From a virus, in IMG/VR virus record IMGVR_UViG_3300047552_000153, positions 1 through 33,674 of that record: DNA of 33,674 nucleotides; one strand, 5' to 3'. This document shows, piece by piece, positions 19,388-28,262 of the stretch. A program made the translations under genes and the position numbers. The notes below the pieces were generated by a model. The model did no database searches and was not told where the DNA came from. It saw nothing but the letters and a program-made list of their open reading frames with translations. Each line of letters opens with the position of its first letter. Position 1 is the stretch's first letter.

Positions 19388-21520
19388 TTACAAAACCGCA
19401 ATCACGAATGAGAGCAGTTCTTCATATCGAACACCAAGGCGAGTTTTGGAAATGGTATCGAACTTTTCAACATGCTCGACTGCACCTTCTGGCAACTTGC
19501 CATCCTTATCAGGACGAACATCCTCACCATCAAGCGTGTAGGTGGTGACCACAAATTTCCCATCTGCATCAACAGGAACTTTTCTGCCGTTGTACTCGTT
19601 CCAAGTGTCTTCGCAAAATAAACCATATTTAGATGCATCAAGCCCGTTCGACGCAAATGCTTGTTGAACATCTTGAGCGATCACGCCAAAGTGAATACGG
19701 GCATCGTCACCTTTTTCAGCGACTGCGTTGTTGAATTTGAATGAACGAATCAGACCTTTAATGGCAACAGCAGTTGCACGCTCAGCATCTGTCAGTTCAT
19801 TTACCTGTTGTTTTTCGCTGGCATCAGATGTGTTGATCGCACCAGTAACTGCATAGACCGTATCCCAGCGAAGAGATGCGTCACCAAGATTCGGGCCACC
19901 ATCATCTTCTGGTGCGAAATAGCCACTTCCTGCGGGAGCAAAGCCACCACCACCTTGGAACAAGATGTTGTTGAAGCTGGCCTTCAGCTTCGGTGAGTAC
20001 CCATTACCTGCACCCCAATTGCTAAATGCAATCGTCGGAAGACCACTGTTCGGATAGGCATCATTCAAAAGTTCAAGGTTAATGATGTCGTCTGTACTGT
20101 TGACCTGCAAATTCAAAAGACCATCTTCACCAGGCGTCACAGACGATCCATCAGTCGGATTGAAGTTCCAAAGCTGAATGTTGCTCGGGTAATTTGTGTT
20201 GCGAACTTGTGCTTTGGAAACCGCATCAAATGCCTGCACCTGAGCAACTGTAGTGAAGTTGTCTACACCATCATGTGCTTCAATGTACAGATAACCTGAA
20301 GAAAATGCTCCACCGCTGGCAACTGCCCTTGTTTTAGGAAGACCACCCCAGCCGCCTGTGTAAATAAAGGTCGGCTGCCCAGAAGTGAATCTGCAGTTTG
20401 TGAAAGTCACCAAAGAGTCAGTGAACTCCATATCTCCACTTGGGTTTCCTTCACACCAGACTGCATCCATCGTCATGTTTGCGATGCCGTTGAACAGGCC
20501 ACCATAAGTGGTGTTGTACTCAGACACAACGTTGGTCATGGTGCAAGAGAACCAAGTCTGGCCCTTGATACCAACATTGCAGCCAGACACCCAGCTGTTG
20601 GTGATGTTGATCAGATTCATGAAGCTGGAGCCAGTTGTCTCAACACCATGAATACCAAACTCACAGCCAGTCACGATCACACGATTCATGTAGGCCATGA
20701 TCGTGTTGTCAATGTTGATGCCCTTATAGTAATTCTTGAACTGGCAATACTCAATGGAGCCTTGAGTCAGGCTTCCAATGAAACCAGTGGAAGAAGTAGC
20801 TGTCTTGCCAGGGCCGTCGAATTGCAAGCCACGCAGTTGCCAATTCTGACTTGGATTGCCGTTGATGGCGGCGCCATCGTGCGTTGACTTGATGATCGAG
20901 TCACCAGACCCTTGCACAATAAACGGAACCCAGGACGGGCTGCTAGGCATGCTGATCACGGCACTTGTTCGATACGTGCCACTCGGGAAAAATACAGATC
21001 CGCCATTATTCCCAGCATGATCAAATGCATCTTGAATTGCAGCTGTCACATCAGAAAGAGCTGTATTTGCTTGAACATCTGCAATTTGTGCAGCTGTCAT
21101 AAAATCAAAAACACTGGTCTGTTGACGCAATCTCTGCTGAACATTTGTTTGAACAGCACCGACTCCTGCTGGGTCGTAGATGACGTTTGCAGCATTAATC
21201 CCAGTAATCACTGCATCGTTATATCGCTCAGTCGCCTGCGGTGCGCTGTACACCACGCTGCCGTTCTTGTTCATCACGCGGATGCTGTAATCGCTGTTGA
21301 CGTACAGGCGTGCAGGCGTACCACTGTTGGACGGGTAGCCGCCAAGCGTGCGGATTGGCTGGCCTGCCGGGATGGTCAGTGCAGCGTCCCAAAAAACGTT
21401 GATGGGATTGACCTGCGGGTCTAAGTTGGCCTGGCCGATCCAGACAAAACCATCCTCAAGAGGCTGGCCATCAATGTCCGTGAAGATCGGATAGGTGGGT
21501 TGAATCGAGAGTGCGGACAT
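19388..21520 (-). CDS. Tailspike: head-binding domain, beta-helix, S74 domain
   Basis: The product has 710 residues. Residues 1-115 resemble the P22 tailspike head-binding domain (YPIFTDIDGQPLEDGFVWIG, DPQVNPINVFWD, RTLGGYPSNSGTPARLYVNS). Residues 140-450 are a right-handed parallel beta-helix: QDAFDHAGNNGGSVFFPSGT is the usual pectate-lyase-like entry, and later turns contain FMNLINITNSW and WFSCTMTNVVSEYN. About residue 485 a module (AYPNSGLPTIAFS, GAGNGYSP) shared with the neighbouring fibre begins. The S74 chaperone domain starts at NTSDASEKQQV (Ser565, Lys570). It probably binds or cleaves host O-antigen/capsule. GC is about 42% in one hand-counted 60-base line inside the gene. Confidence 0.88.
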   Translation of the reverse strand: MSALSIQPTYPIFTDIDGQPLEDGFVWIGQANLDPQVNPINVFWDAALTIPAGQPIRTLGGYPSNSGTPARLYVNSDYSIRVMNKNGSVVYSAPQATERYNDAVITGINAANVIYDPAGVGAVQTNVQQRLRQQTSVFDFMTAAQIADVQANTALSDVTAAIQDAFDHAGNNGGSVFFPSGTYRTSAVISMPSSPSWVPFIVQGSGDSIIKSTHDGAAINGNPSQNWQLRGLQFDGPGKTATSSTGFIGSLTQGSIEYCQFKNYYKGINIDNTIMAYMNRVIVTGCEFGIHGVETTGSSFMNLINITNSWVSGCNVGIKGQTWFSCTMTNVVSEYNTTYGGLFNGIANMTMDAVWCEGNPSGDMEFTDSLVTFTNCRFTSGQPTFIYTGGWGGLPKTRAVASGGAFSSGYLYIEAHDGVDNFTTVAQVQAFDAVSKAQVRNTNYPSNIQLWNFNPTDGSSVTPGEDGLLNLQVNSTDDIINLELLNDAYPNSGLPTIAFSNWGAGNGYSPKLKASFNNILFQGGGGFAPAGSGYFAPEDDGGPNLGDASLRWDTVYAVTGAINTSDASEKQQVNELTDAERATAVAIKGLIRSFKFNNAVAEKGDDARIHFGVIAQDVQQAFASNGLDASKYGLFCEDTWNEYNGRKVPVDADGKFVVTTYTLDGEDVRPDKDGKLPEGAVEHVEKFDTISKTRLGVRYEELLSFVIAVL

Positions 21521-24500
21521 TACTGGTTCTCCTGGTCGAATTGCTCCTGGGCCTGCAGCGATTGAACGATGAACTTCTCACGCGCACTCATTTCGCGTGG
21601 GAGTTTCACCGCGTCGGCAAACTTCTGGAAAGATTGTGACATCAAGACAGCCTTTACGGTAGCCTTGGACGGTTGGTTGCCTGTGGAAACTGTCTCGACA
21701 GCCAAGCGCTGGAATTCAGGCGACGAGATCAGCTCATCAGCTGCTTTCAGTGCGCCAGGCTTAGTCTTGGTCAGCGCAGCGGCCAGGCCTGACGCAATGC
21801 CAGCACCAGGCAAACCGACGGCCGATGTGGCTGCCTCGATTGGCAGACCGACTGCAGCACGCTTGGCCACGCCGTAGATGTTGGTCAGCAGGTTGTCAGC
21901 GCCTTGCAGCTCCTGCTGGACGGCCTGGATGCGGCCGGTGGTGATGCGCTCGCGGGTGGCCTTGCTCACGTTGTTGGCCACACGGTACAGGTCGGACAGC
22001 TGCTTGCGTGCAGGCTGTGGCAGGTTGGCCATCAGCGCGGCATAGGCTTGCTTGTTGGCCAGCAGGCCTTCGTACCACTTGGCGTAGGTGTTGAAGTTCA
22101 GAGCGCCGTTCTGGGTGGCCTTGCCGAAGGCGGTATTCAGAGCCGAGGCCGTGACCATCTGGCGCATGTCCTTCGGGATGGCGGTCAGAATCTTGGCCAG
22201 CTTGTCGGCATCGCCCTTGGTCAACGACATGGTGGCCGATTCCAGCTTACCCACCAGGCTCTGGTCGAGCTGGCGGCCGAACAGGGACACCATGTCATCC
22301 TCAAAGCCCTTGCGCATCTGCACCAGGCTCTTGGCCAGGCGGTAGCTTTCACCTTGGCCAGCGCCATGGGCCAGTGCGAACTGGTCATCGTCAATCAGGC
22401 GGTAGAGCTGCTTTGCAAGGCCAGTGTCAGCATCAGCGAACGGGCCAGCCTGGCGTGCGGCAGCGCCAACATCGCGCCGGACGTCATCGATCAGAGCGTA
22501 GGTCGGGGCACGGGTGCCGATCACGTTGCCAGCCTCGTCCTTGATGGGCTTGGGCGTCAGCTTGCTGCGCACCATCTTCTCCAAGGCCGACAGGTTTTCA
22601 GCGCCGTCCAGGTCGTCGGCGCGACGCTGCACGAATTCCAGAACATTGGTGGCCTCGCCACGGGTCTGCGACGGAATCTGCGTGCGCAGCGCCTTGTAGG
22701 CGTCATCAGCCTGATTGGACAGGTTGGTCACAGTCTGGTCGAGCTGCGTGCGCACGGCCTGGTTGAGCTTGCTCAGGTCAGTCGTGCCGCCGATCTCGTT
22801 GATCAGGCGGTCGGCACGCAGGCCAACTTGCTCAAGGCCCTGAATCTCGGCTGCACGGGTCTGGCTGCCAGGGATGGACTTCACGGCCTGTGCCAGCTCG
22901 CGGTAAGCCTGGTTTGAGGTCAGGTGGTCGGGCTGCAGGTATTCGTCGATGCCAAGGCGTCGGGCAGCCTCCAGCACCTTCGGGTCGGGCGCGGCCTGGC
23001 CAGCCAGCACGGAAGTGGCGCGGGTTGCGCCCATGCCACCCTCGGCGGCCGTGCGTGCGGTCGTAGCCAGCTCCTGCGGGGTCATGGCAGCAGCCGGAGC
23101 AGCTGGTGGCGTGACTTGCATGGCAGAAGGTTGGACTTCAGGCGCGGCAGCGGCAGCACGGACAGGCGCAGCTGGTGCAGCCGGAGCCATTGCCGTTCCC
23201 ATAGGAGCGCCAGCAGGGGCCGTGGGGCCAGCAGCAGGGGCAACAGGCGCACGGGCAGCACGGACGGCCTGCACGCCGCGCACAGCGGCCGGGAGGACGG
23301 GAGCTAGCGCAGCGGTGGTAGCCACCTCGCCAGCGTCGAATCGGCCGCCAGTGGCAGCCTGTGTGGCCTCGATGGCAGCCTGTGTTCCACCAGCGGCAGC
23401 GGCCATGCCAGGCAGCGTGGTAGCGCGGCCAGCCGGGGTGAAGGCGGCCAAAGCGCCAGCAGCACGGGGAATGTCGCTCACCTGGAAGCCGGGCTTGATG
23501 GCATACAGCTGGCCATCAATCGACGACTGCAGCACGAAGTTGCCCTTCTCATCCTGGCTGACTTGCACGCCGGGGAAGTTGGACTGGATGACCTGCACAG
23601 TTTCCTGTGGGTTGGTCATCATCGTGCCCAGGGCCGACTTGAAGCTAGCCATGCTGAAGGTGTTGAGCTCCGGCATCGATGCCCAATCAGGCAGCGCCTG
23701 AGTTGTGGGCGTTTCGCGCTCGGTGCCAGTGATGGCCTCACGGATGCCGCCAAGCACGCCCAGAGCCTCGGTGCCTTTGAGCTGCATGCCAGCCGGTGCA
23801 CGCACCATTCCGTTCTTGACGTCGGCCTCCAAGTCCATCATTTCCTGACGGGTCATGCGGCCGGTGTTGTAGGCCTCGACAACGGCAGGCGGCAGCTCAG
23901 CGACTTGCGTGCTGGGCTTGGTGCCTTGGGCTGGCGCAGGCTGTTGGCCACGCAGGGCAGCGCCACGGGGCAGCATGATCGCGCCGGACTGGACGTCGGC
24001 CTCGAACTCTGCCGCCTCTTCAGGCGTCATCTGGCCGGAGCTGTAGGCGTTGAAGATGTTTTGAATCGAGCCAGGGGCCATAGCAGGGCCACCAGCAGCA
24101 GCGCCAGCACCACCTCGGGCTGCCATGACGCGTTGAAACGTGCTCTCCCCACCTCCAGGGAGCGTGGCTTGTTGTTCCTGGCCGACACCAGCAGTCACGC
24201 GCTCGATGTAGGACTTCGTGCGAGGCCCCCAGTTTTTCGGGTCGGTGCCGCCGTGGTATTCGGCAGCGGCCAGCTTGATGTCGCCTTTGTTGCGCTGCAG
24301 GGATTCCTTGAGCAGCAGGCCAGCAGCCTCGGCAGCGTTCTGTGGGCTCAGGTAGGCGTCCACGCCGTACTTGTCCAGCACAGCCTTGCGGGTGGCCGGG
24401 ATGATCTGGAATGGCGTCTTGGCGTTGGCCTCGGACACCTGGTCGGCATTGCTGCGCTCGCCATAAAGCAGCACCGACTTGAGCAGACCAGACGGCAGGC

Positions 24501-24576
24501 CGAGCTTTTGCTCGGTGCTGGACGCCAGGTCAGACCAGAATGGGTCTTTGTAGCTGTTTGGGGCTTGTGTCGCCAT
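21520..24576 (-). CDS. Large ejection protein with N-terminal lytic transglycosylase
   Basis: The 1018-residue protein occupies the position of P22 gp16 and is ejected with the DNA. Residues 25-130 form an SLT-type transglycosylase: LPSGLLKSVLLYGERSNADQ with the candidate catalytic Glu40, then KTPFQIIPATRKAV and the closing AAAEYHGG. It would open the peptidoglycan at infection. The middle (about 140-560) is repetitive and rich in A, P and T (PAAPAAPVRAAAAAPEVQPS region), a flexible linker suited to passing through the portal. The C-terminal part is helical (about 600-1000) with ISSPEF and REMSAREKFIVQSLQAQ. It is larger than P22 gp16 (609). Confidence 0.88.
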   Translation of the reverse strand: MATQAPNSYKDPFWSDLASSTEQKLGLPSGLLKSVLLYGERSNADQVSEANAKTPFQIIPATRKAVLDKYGVDAYLSPQNAAEAAGLLLKESLQRNKGDIKLAAAEYHGGTDPKNWGPRTKSYIERVTAGVGQEQQATLPGGGESTFQRVMAARGGAGAAAGGPAMAPGSIQNIFNAYSSGQMTPEEAAEFEADVQSGAIMLPRGAALRGQQPAPAQGTKPSTQVAELPPAVVEAYNTGRMTRQEMMDLEADVKNGMVRAPAGMQLKGTEALGVLGGIREAITGTERETPTTQALPDWASMPELNTFSMASFKSALGTMMTNPQETVQVIQSNFPGVQVSQDEKGNFVLQSSIDGQLYAIKPGFQVSDIPRAAGALAAFTPAGRATTLPGMAAAAGGTQAAIEATQAATGGRFDAGEVATTAALAPVLPAAVRGVQAVRAARAPVAPAAGPTAPAGAPMGTAMAPAAPAAPVRAAAAAPEVQPSAMQVTPPAAPAAAMTPQELATTARTAAEGGMGATRATSVLAGQAAPDPKVLEAARRLGIDEYLQPDHLTSNQAYRELAQAVKSIPGSQTRAAEIQGLEQVGLRADRLINEIGGTTDLSKLNQAVRTQLDQTVTNLSNQADDAYKALRTQIPSQTRGEATNVLEFVQRRADDLDGAENLSALEKMVRSKLTPKPIKDEAGNVIGTRAPTYALIDDVRRDVGAAARQAGPFADADTGLAKQLYRLIDDDQFALAHGAGQGESYRLAKSLVQMRKGFEDDMVSLFGRQLDQSLVGKLESATMSLTKGDADKLAKILTAIPKDMRQMVTASALNTAFGKATQNGALNFNTYAKWYEGLLANKQAYAALMANLPQPARKQLSDLYRVANNVSKATRERITTGRIQAVQQELQGADNLLTNIYGVAKRAAVGLPIEAATSAVGLPGAGIASGLAAALTKTKPGALKAADELISSPEFQRLAVETVSTGNQPSKATVKAVLMSQSFQKFADAVKLPREMSAREKFIVQSLQAQEQFDQENQ

Positions 24577-24585
24577 CTGTTGTCC

Positions 24586-25986
24586 TTATTGGCCAGGCAC
24601 CTGGAAAGTGCCGCTGCCCATGGTGCCGGGTGCAGGAACTTGGCCAGTTTGCGGGTTGGCCCAGCGCATGTAGCCACGCTGGCCGGTGACCACGTTGGCC
24701 TGCTGTGCAGCCAAGCCCTGGGCGCGTTGCTCGCCGTACTGGCGCATGAAGTCCACGAAGGTCGTGCCAGCAGGCACCTGGATGCCGCCAATGTTGATGT
24801 CGGTCTTGGCGCGGCCGAGCGAGCCGGTCGAGTTGACCCACTCAGCCTCGGCAGATTTTGCCGCTGCGTCGAACTGCTGCATCTTGGCCATGCCGCGCAA
24901 GAACGAGGCGATGGTGGCCGCGTTGGCGGTTTCCTCGGGAAAACCCTTAAGCGCCAGCTGAATGTCCTTGTCGGTTGCCGGGCCAGGCGGCAGCATCTTG
25001 ATCGCCTGGGTGTTGCGCAGGCGGGTGTATTCCTGGCGCATCTGCGTCCACTCGTCCTGACGTCCGGTTGCTCCTGCGAACCACTCGCTGGCCTTGGTCA
25101 GTGCGCCCTTGCCGCCTTGTGCAGATTCGATGCGGCCAGCCAGGTCAAGCATGCGGCCTGCTGCCTGCTCGTTGCCGACTGCTGCGATGGTGGCGTCGTT
25201 GACGATCTTGCGTGCATCGTTGTCCAGCTTGGTGCCGGACTGATTCAGCTCAAACAGCTTCATCTCCACATCGGTCTGCAGCTTGTCGCGGTCGAGCGCC
25301 AGGCGGCCAGAACGGTCTGCGATCTGGCTGTCGATGTTGCGAATCTGTGCGCCTGTGTTGGCGTTTTCCAAGGCCAAGCGGGTCGGTGTGTTGGCCGTGA
25401 CCAGCTCTTTCTCGGTCGCGCCAGCCTCGCCAGTGCGAATCTCAGCCGGGGCCTTAAGCGCCTTGATCGAGGATTCCAGCACCTTGTCGCCACCAGGAAC
25501 ACCAGCCAGCATGATGCCGATGGTCTTCTGTGCAGCGCCGGGGTTGGTCTCGGCCAGCTGGGCATAGGTCTCGTAGGCCTTGGCGCGATCTTCGCGGCCA
25601 GAGTTGCGCTCTGCATCGGCCTTTTGGCGAAGCAGGCTCACGCCGATCTGCGGTGCGCCAGAGCTGAATGCCGACATGACCTGGCCGCTGAAGCGCAGCT
25701 CGTTGTCCTGCTGGTCTTTGTTCAGCGTGTCCCAGTTGGCACGCATGCTGGCCGCCTCTTTTTCAGGCAGCAGCATGGCGATGTTGGTGAAGTCGCGTGC
25801 AGTCGGGTTCGGGTTGTTGATCAGCGCCTGCATGCCTTTGGTGAGCATGTTCTGGCGTTCTGCAGCCTTAGCGGCAGCTTCCTGCTGCGTGCGAATGTCT
25901 GCGATGGTCGCGCCCAGCTTCAGGCCGCTGACGGCAGCCTCGAAAGGGCTCTGGACATTGATGGAGTAGTCGTAGGGTGCTGGCAT
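24586..25986 (-). CDS. Ejection (DNA transfer) protein, P22 gp20-like
   Basis: The ATG at 25986 gives 466 residues starting MPAPYDYSINVQSPFEAAVS. The protein has a hydrophobic, Gly/Ala-containing N-terminus, long amphipathic helices (LRQKADAERNSGREDRAKAY, LALDRDKLQTDVEMKLFELN) and a C-terminal low-complexity part (QPGQVPAPGTMGSGTF-like). The order gp7-like, gp20-like, gp16-like upstream of the tailspike is the P22 ejection cassette. In P22 these three leave the capsid to form a channel across the envelope. Sequence likeness to gp20 is limited, and the call rests mainly on synteny, size and composition. Confidence 0.75.
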   Translation of the reverse strand: MPAPYDYSINVQSPFEAAVSGLKLGATIADIRTQQEAAAKAAERQNMLTKGMQALINNPNPTARDFTNIAMLLPEKEAASMRANWDTLNKDQQDNELRFSGQVMSAFSSGAPQIGVSLLRQKADAERNSGREDRAKAYETYAQLAETNPGAAQKTIGIMLAGVPGGDKVLESSIKALKAPAEIRTGEAGATEKELVTANTPTRLALENANTGAQIRNIDSQIADRSGRLALDRDKLQTDVEMKLFELNQSGTKLDNDARKIVNDATIAAVGNEQAAGRMLDLAGRIESAQGGKGALTKASEWFAGATGRQDEWTQMRQEYTRLRNTQAIKMLPPGPATDKDIQLALKGFPEETANAATIASFLRGMAKMQQFDAAAKSAEAEWVNSTGSLGRAKTDINIGGIQVPAGTTFVDFMRQYGEQRAQGLAAQQANVVTGQRGYMRWANPQTGQVPAPGTMGSGTFQVPGQ

Positions 25987-25996
25987 GTTCTTGTCC

Positions 25997-26653
25997 TCAG
26001 AATAGGCTGCCGAAGCCAAGGCCAAGTTTGCCGCCTGCGCCATACTGTGCGCCAAGCACCTTGGCCGGTAGGTTCAGCAGGCCGCTGAAGGCTTTGGCCT
26101 GGCCAAGCTCGCCACCAGCCAGGGCTGCGCCGCGTTCTGCTTGCAGTCGAGCGATGGCAGATCCGGTTTCCATGCCAGCCGTTCCGACACCGGCAGCGGA
26201 TTGCTGGCCAAGTGCGGTCAGGCCACCAAGGCGGCTATATCGGTTCTCAAGCTCCTGCGCCAGCAGCTGCGGCCGGAACTGAGCCAGGGCAGCCTGGACG
26301 TTGCCGCCACGCAGGCCACCAGTGGCCGATGCACGCTGCAGCAAGGCTTCCTCTCCGGTGCGAAGCATGGCCTGGAATGTTGGGGAGCGCTCAGCGGCCG
26401 CAATCTGGGCAGCCTCGGCTTCTGGGGTTCCAAGGCCAAGCATGGCCTGCTGCGCTGCAAGTGCCGGAGCGCCAGCTTCGACGTATGGTTTCAGCAGCTC
26501 GCGCACCATGTCGAACTGGCGACGTTGCTCTTCGATGCCAGCTTGACTGGCAGCAGCTTGAATGCCAGCAGCTTCACCTGCTGCGTCGGCTTGCATCAGG
26601 CCGCCGACGAGCTGTGTGCCGCCGACGATTAGGCCGGTAATTGGATCAGGCAT
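25997..26653 (-). CDS. Ejection (DNA transfer) protein, P22 gp7-like
   Basis: The ATG at 26653 gives 218 residues starting MPDPITGLIVGGTQLVGGLM. The N-terminal Gly/Ala-rich hydrophobic stretch suits membrane insertion. The body is highly helical and alanine-rich (QRRQFDMVRELLKPYVEAGA, then RTGEEALLQRASATGGLRGG), and the C-terminus ends KLGLGFGSLF. The small, alanine-rich, N-terminally hydrophobic form matches gp7-type proteins. It sits first in the ejection cassette and overlaps the preceding gene by eight bases. The longer start (TTG) two codons upstream is unlikely. Confidence 0.75.
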   Translation of the reverse strand: MPDPITGLIVGGTQLVGGLMQADAAGEAAGIQAAASQAGIEEQRRQFDMVRELLKPYVEAGAPALAAQQAMLGLGTPEAEAAQIAAAERSPTFQAMLRTGEEALLQRASATGGLRGGNVQAALAQFRPQLLAQELENRYSRLGGLTALGQQSAAGVGTAGMETGSAIARLQAERGAALAGGELGQAKAFSGLLNLPAKVLGAQYGAGGKLGLGFGSLF

Positions 26654-27095
26654 GGCCAAACTCCTTCATGTATTCTTCAAACGTCTCGCCATACAGCTCC
26701 ATGACCAAGTGGGCATTTTCGTTGGCAAACTTCGCGCCATGGCAAAGCTGCATGGCCATCAAGACCACGTCATAGTACCCAGCACGCCACATGTAGGAGC
26801 GTGCATCGGCAAGCCCGGCACGCTCAGCGCGGTCGGATGCTTGCCACTTCAAGACCATGGATGCCACGCATGGCACCAGGACAGGGGAATTCTGCAGGAA
26901 GAAGGTGTTTTGATTCATCGCCACCAGGGTGTTCCAGATGGCGGCATTCAGATCGCTGCGCTCGACTGGATCGCCGTCTGCCACGTCGTCAAAGACCTGG
27001 ATCGCGTTCCACAGCATCAGCAGCCACTCAATGGCCGGTGCAGGCAGCGCCAGAACCTGTTGCAGGTTCTGTTTGAGGCTATCCGTACCAGTCAT
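26646..27095 (-). CDS. Hypothetical helical protein ahead of ejection cassette (149 aa)
   Basis: The ATG at 27095 follows a GGAGGG site. The protein is nearly all helical: IEWLLMLWNAIQVFDDVADG, ERSDLNAAIWNTLVAMNQNT and SYMWRAGYYDVVLMAMQLCH. Tryptophans and acidic residues recur through the middle. It has neither a membrane helix nor a catalytic motif that can be recognised. The place ahead of the gp7-like gene suggests a virion assembly or ejection chaperone, such as the gp14-type proteins of P22. That link is positional only. Confidence 0.6.
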   Translation of the reverse strand: MTGTDSLKQNLQQVLALPAPAIEWLLMLWNAIQVFDDVADGDPVERSDLNAAIWNTLVAMNQNTFFLQNSPVLVPCVASMVLKWQASDRAERAGLADARSYMWRAGYYDVVLMAMQLCHGAKFANENAHLVMELYGETFEEYMKEFGHA

Positions 27096-27149
27096 GCTCT
27101 ACCCTCCAAGTGGCGATGAGCTGCTGGCGGCTCGATAGGCTCAGCACCT

Positions 27150-27179
27150 GTATTTTCCCACATTTGCACTGCCTGTCAA
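27150..27179 (-). promoter_or_regulatory. Candidate promoter for ejection cassette
   Basis: The gap 27096-27175 (80 bp) lies just upstream of the ejection genes. On the minus strand it starts with a perfect TTGACA (27179-27174), which overlaps the previous stop codon, and has AT-rich AAAATAC about 17-18 bp downstream. The -35 is good, but the -10 is poor. It could be a late promoter that keeps virion genes transcribed far from the early start. The rest of the gap shows nothing else recognisable. Confidence 0.3.
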
Positions 27180-27574
27180 TCCATCTCAAAGTCGCGCTCT
27201 TCCCAGGCTTGGCAGGAACGCAGGTCGTGACAGATGAAATCGAACTTGCGGCAGAAGCCACGGAAACCAGCGTCGGTGTCCCAATCGTTGCGCGGGATGC
27301 GCTCCATCAAGGCCTGCTTGTAGGTGCTGTTGTCGTAATACTCGCAGTTGGAGCAGCGACGACGACGGGCCTCTTTCTCGTCCACCTGCATGGCCTTGCC
27401 AAGTGCAACCCAGTAGACCTTGTTGGCCGTTGGCTCGTTGCTTGGTTTCTCTGGGCCGAGCATCCAGTCGTCGATCACCACCTGGGTGTTCTTCTTGTTC
27501 TCTGCTGCCGTGATGAACGGCATGGATTCAGGCAGGCCGGTGAAGCCAGCTACCATGATCTTTGGCATTTCCAT
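27176..27574 (-). CDS. Hypothetical protein with Cys cluster (132 aa)
   Basis: The ATG at 27574 has GGAGAG upstream and gives MEMPKIMVAGFTGLPESMPF. The N-terminal part is beta-rich (TQVVIDDWMLGP, NKVYWVALGKAMQ). The C-terminal half has cysteines in RRRRCSNCEYYDN and then FRGFCRKFDFICHDLRSCQAW: one C-x2-C and three later cysteines that could hold a zinc ion. Proteins of this form lie among virion genes in other P22-like phages, without assigned function. It may be a head-completion or tail-assembly factor. Confidence 0.65.
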   Translation of the reverse strand: MEMPKIMVAGFTGLPESMPFITAAENKKNTQVVIDDWMLGPEKPSNEPTANKVYWVALGKAMQVDEKEARRRRCSNCEYYDNSTYKQALMERIPRNDWDTDAGFRGFCRKFDFICHDLRSCQAWEERDFEMD

Positions 27575-27584
27575 TGTGCTCTCC

Positions 27585-27917
27585 TTAAGTGATTTCACGG
27601 CCAGAGGCGCGGATGGTTAGGGCTGTGGCCGTGCCAGTGGTCGAGATGAACCCACCATTGGCCAGCACCTGGCCAACCAACTCGGGGAAGGTGTAGGTCT
27701 CGTCCGGTGCAATGGCGCGGCTGTCAACGATCAGGTTGGTCGGGCCTGCGCTGCCGCCGCTGCTCACCAGGTTGACGCTGATCACAGCGTTGGCCGCACT
27801 GGTGTTGGTGGCGGTGAATTTGTCGATGATGGCCGTGCAGTTGGTGGCGGTGTATTGCGTGGTCTGCGCCGCCTCCATCTGCTTGGAGCCAATGAGTGGT
27901 TTTGCTGTGACTGCCAT
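27585..27917 (-). CDS. Small beta-rich virion-type protein, copy 2 (110 aa)
   Basis: This 110-residue protein (MAVTAKPLIGSKQMEAAQTT) looks like a duplicated relative of the next gene upstream. Both share the run K-x-F-x-x-x-N-T-S/T-x-A-A...GSAG, then a loop, and an ending of the form L-T-I-x-A-S-G-x-E. Such short beta-sandwich proteins (KFTATNTSAANAVISVNLVS) commonly decorate capsids or complete tail structures. No enzymatic site is visible. It lies ten bases upstream of the Cys-cluster gene. Confidence 0.65.
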   Translation of the reverse strand: MAVTAKPLIGSKQMEAAQTTQYTATNCTAIIDKFTATNTSAANAVISVNLVSSGGSAGPTNLIVDSRAIAPDETYTFPELVGQVLANGGFISTTGTATALTIRASGREIT

Positions 27918-27926
27918 GGTTTCTCC

Positions 27927-28262
27927 TTAGACGGCCTCTGCGCCGCTTGCTGTGATTGTCAGGCCTGCGGACGCTGCCTGCACCTGGATTGTTTCGCCTG
28001 CGTTCATGACCTGCACGCCGTTGTACTGCAGGGCGTTGTTTGCCGGGACAGACACGTCGTACAGGAAAGCGTTACCAGTGCCAGCAGAGCCAGCTGAAGG
28101 CACCAGGAACACACGCACATTGATGGCAGCGCCTGTGGTGTTGGCAATGCTGAATTCCTTAAGCAGCGTGCGAGTGCTGGCCGGGACGGTGTAGAGCGTG
28201 GTCACGCCAGTGGTGATGGCGGCCTGGCCGAGCTTTATTGGTGTGATGTTCTGAAAGGCCAT
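27927..28262 (-). CDS. Small beta-rich virion-type protein, copy 1 (111 aa)
   Basis: The chosen ATG at 28262 overlaps the previous stop (ATGTAATG) and gives MAFQNITPIKLGQAAITTGV. Beta-strands are clear in EFSIANTTGAAINVRVFLVP and LQYNGVQVMNAGETIQVQAA. The ending LTITASGAEAV is close to LTIRASGREIT of the following gene, and both contain GSAG in the same place. The two are probably a tandem duplication. The likely role is capsid decoration or tail completion, but this is inferred from size, composition and position. Confidence 0.65.
   Translation of the reverse strand: MAFQNITPIKLGQAAITTGVTTLYTVPASTRTLLKEFSIANTTGAAINVRVFLVPSAGSAGTGNAFLYDVSVPANNALQYNGVQVMNAGETIQVQAASAGLTITASGAEAV

Noticed and set aside
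23563-26088. 841-codon open frame on the plus strand over the ejection genes
   Set aside because: It is antisense to two coupled ejection genes and spans their junction. Its sequence has no recognisable domain.
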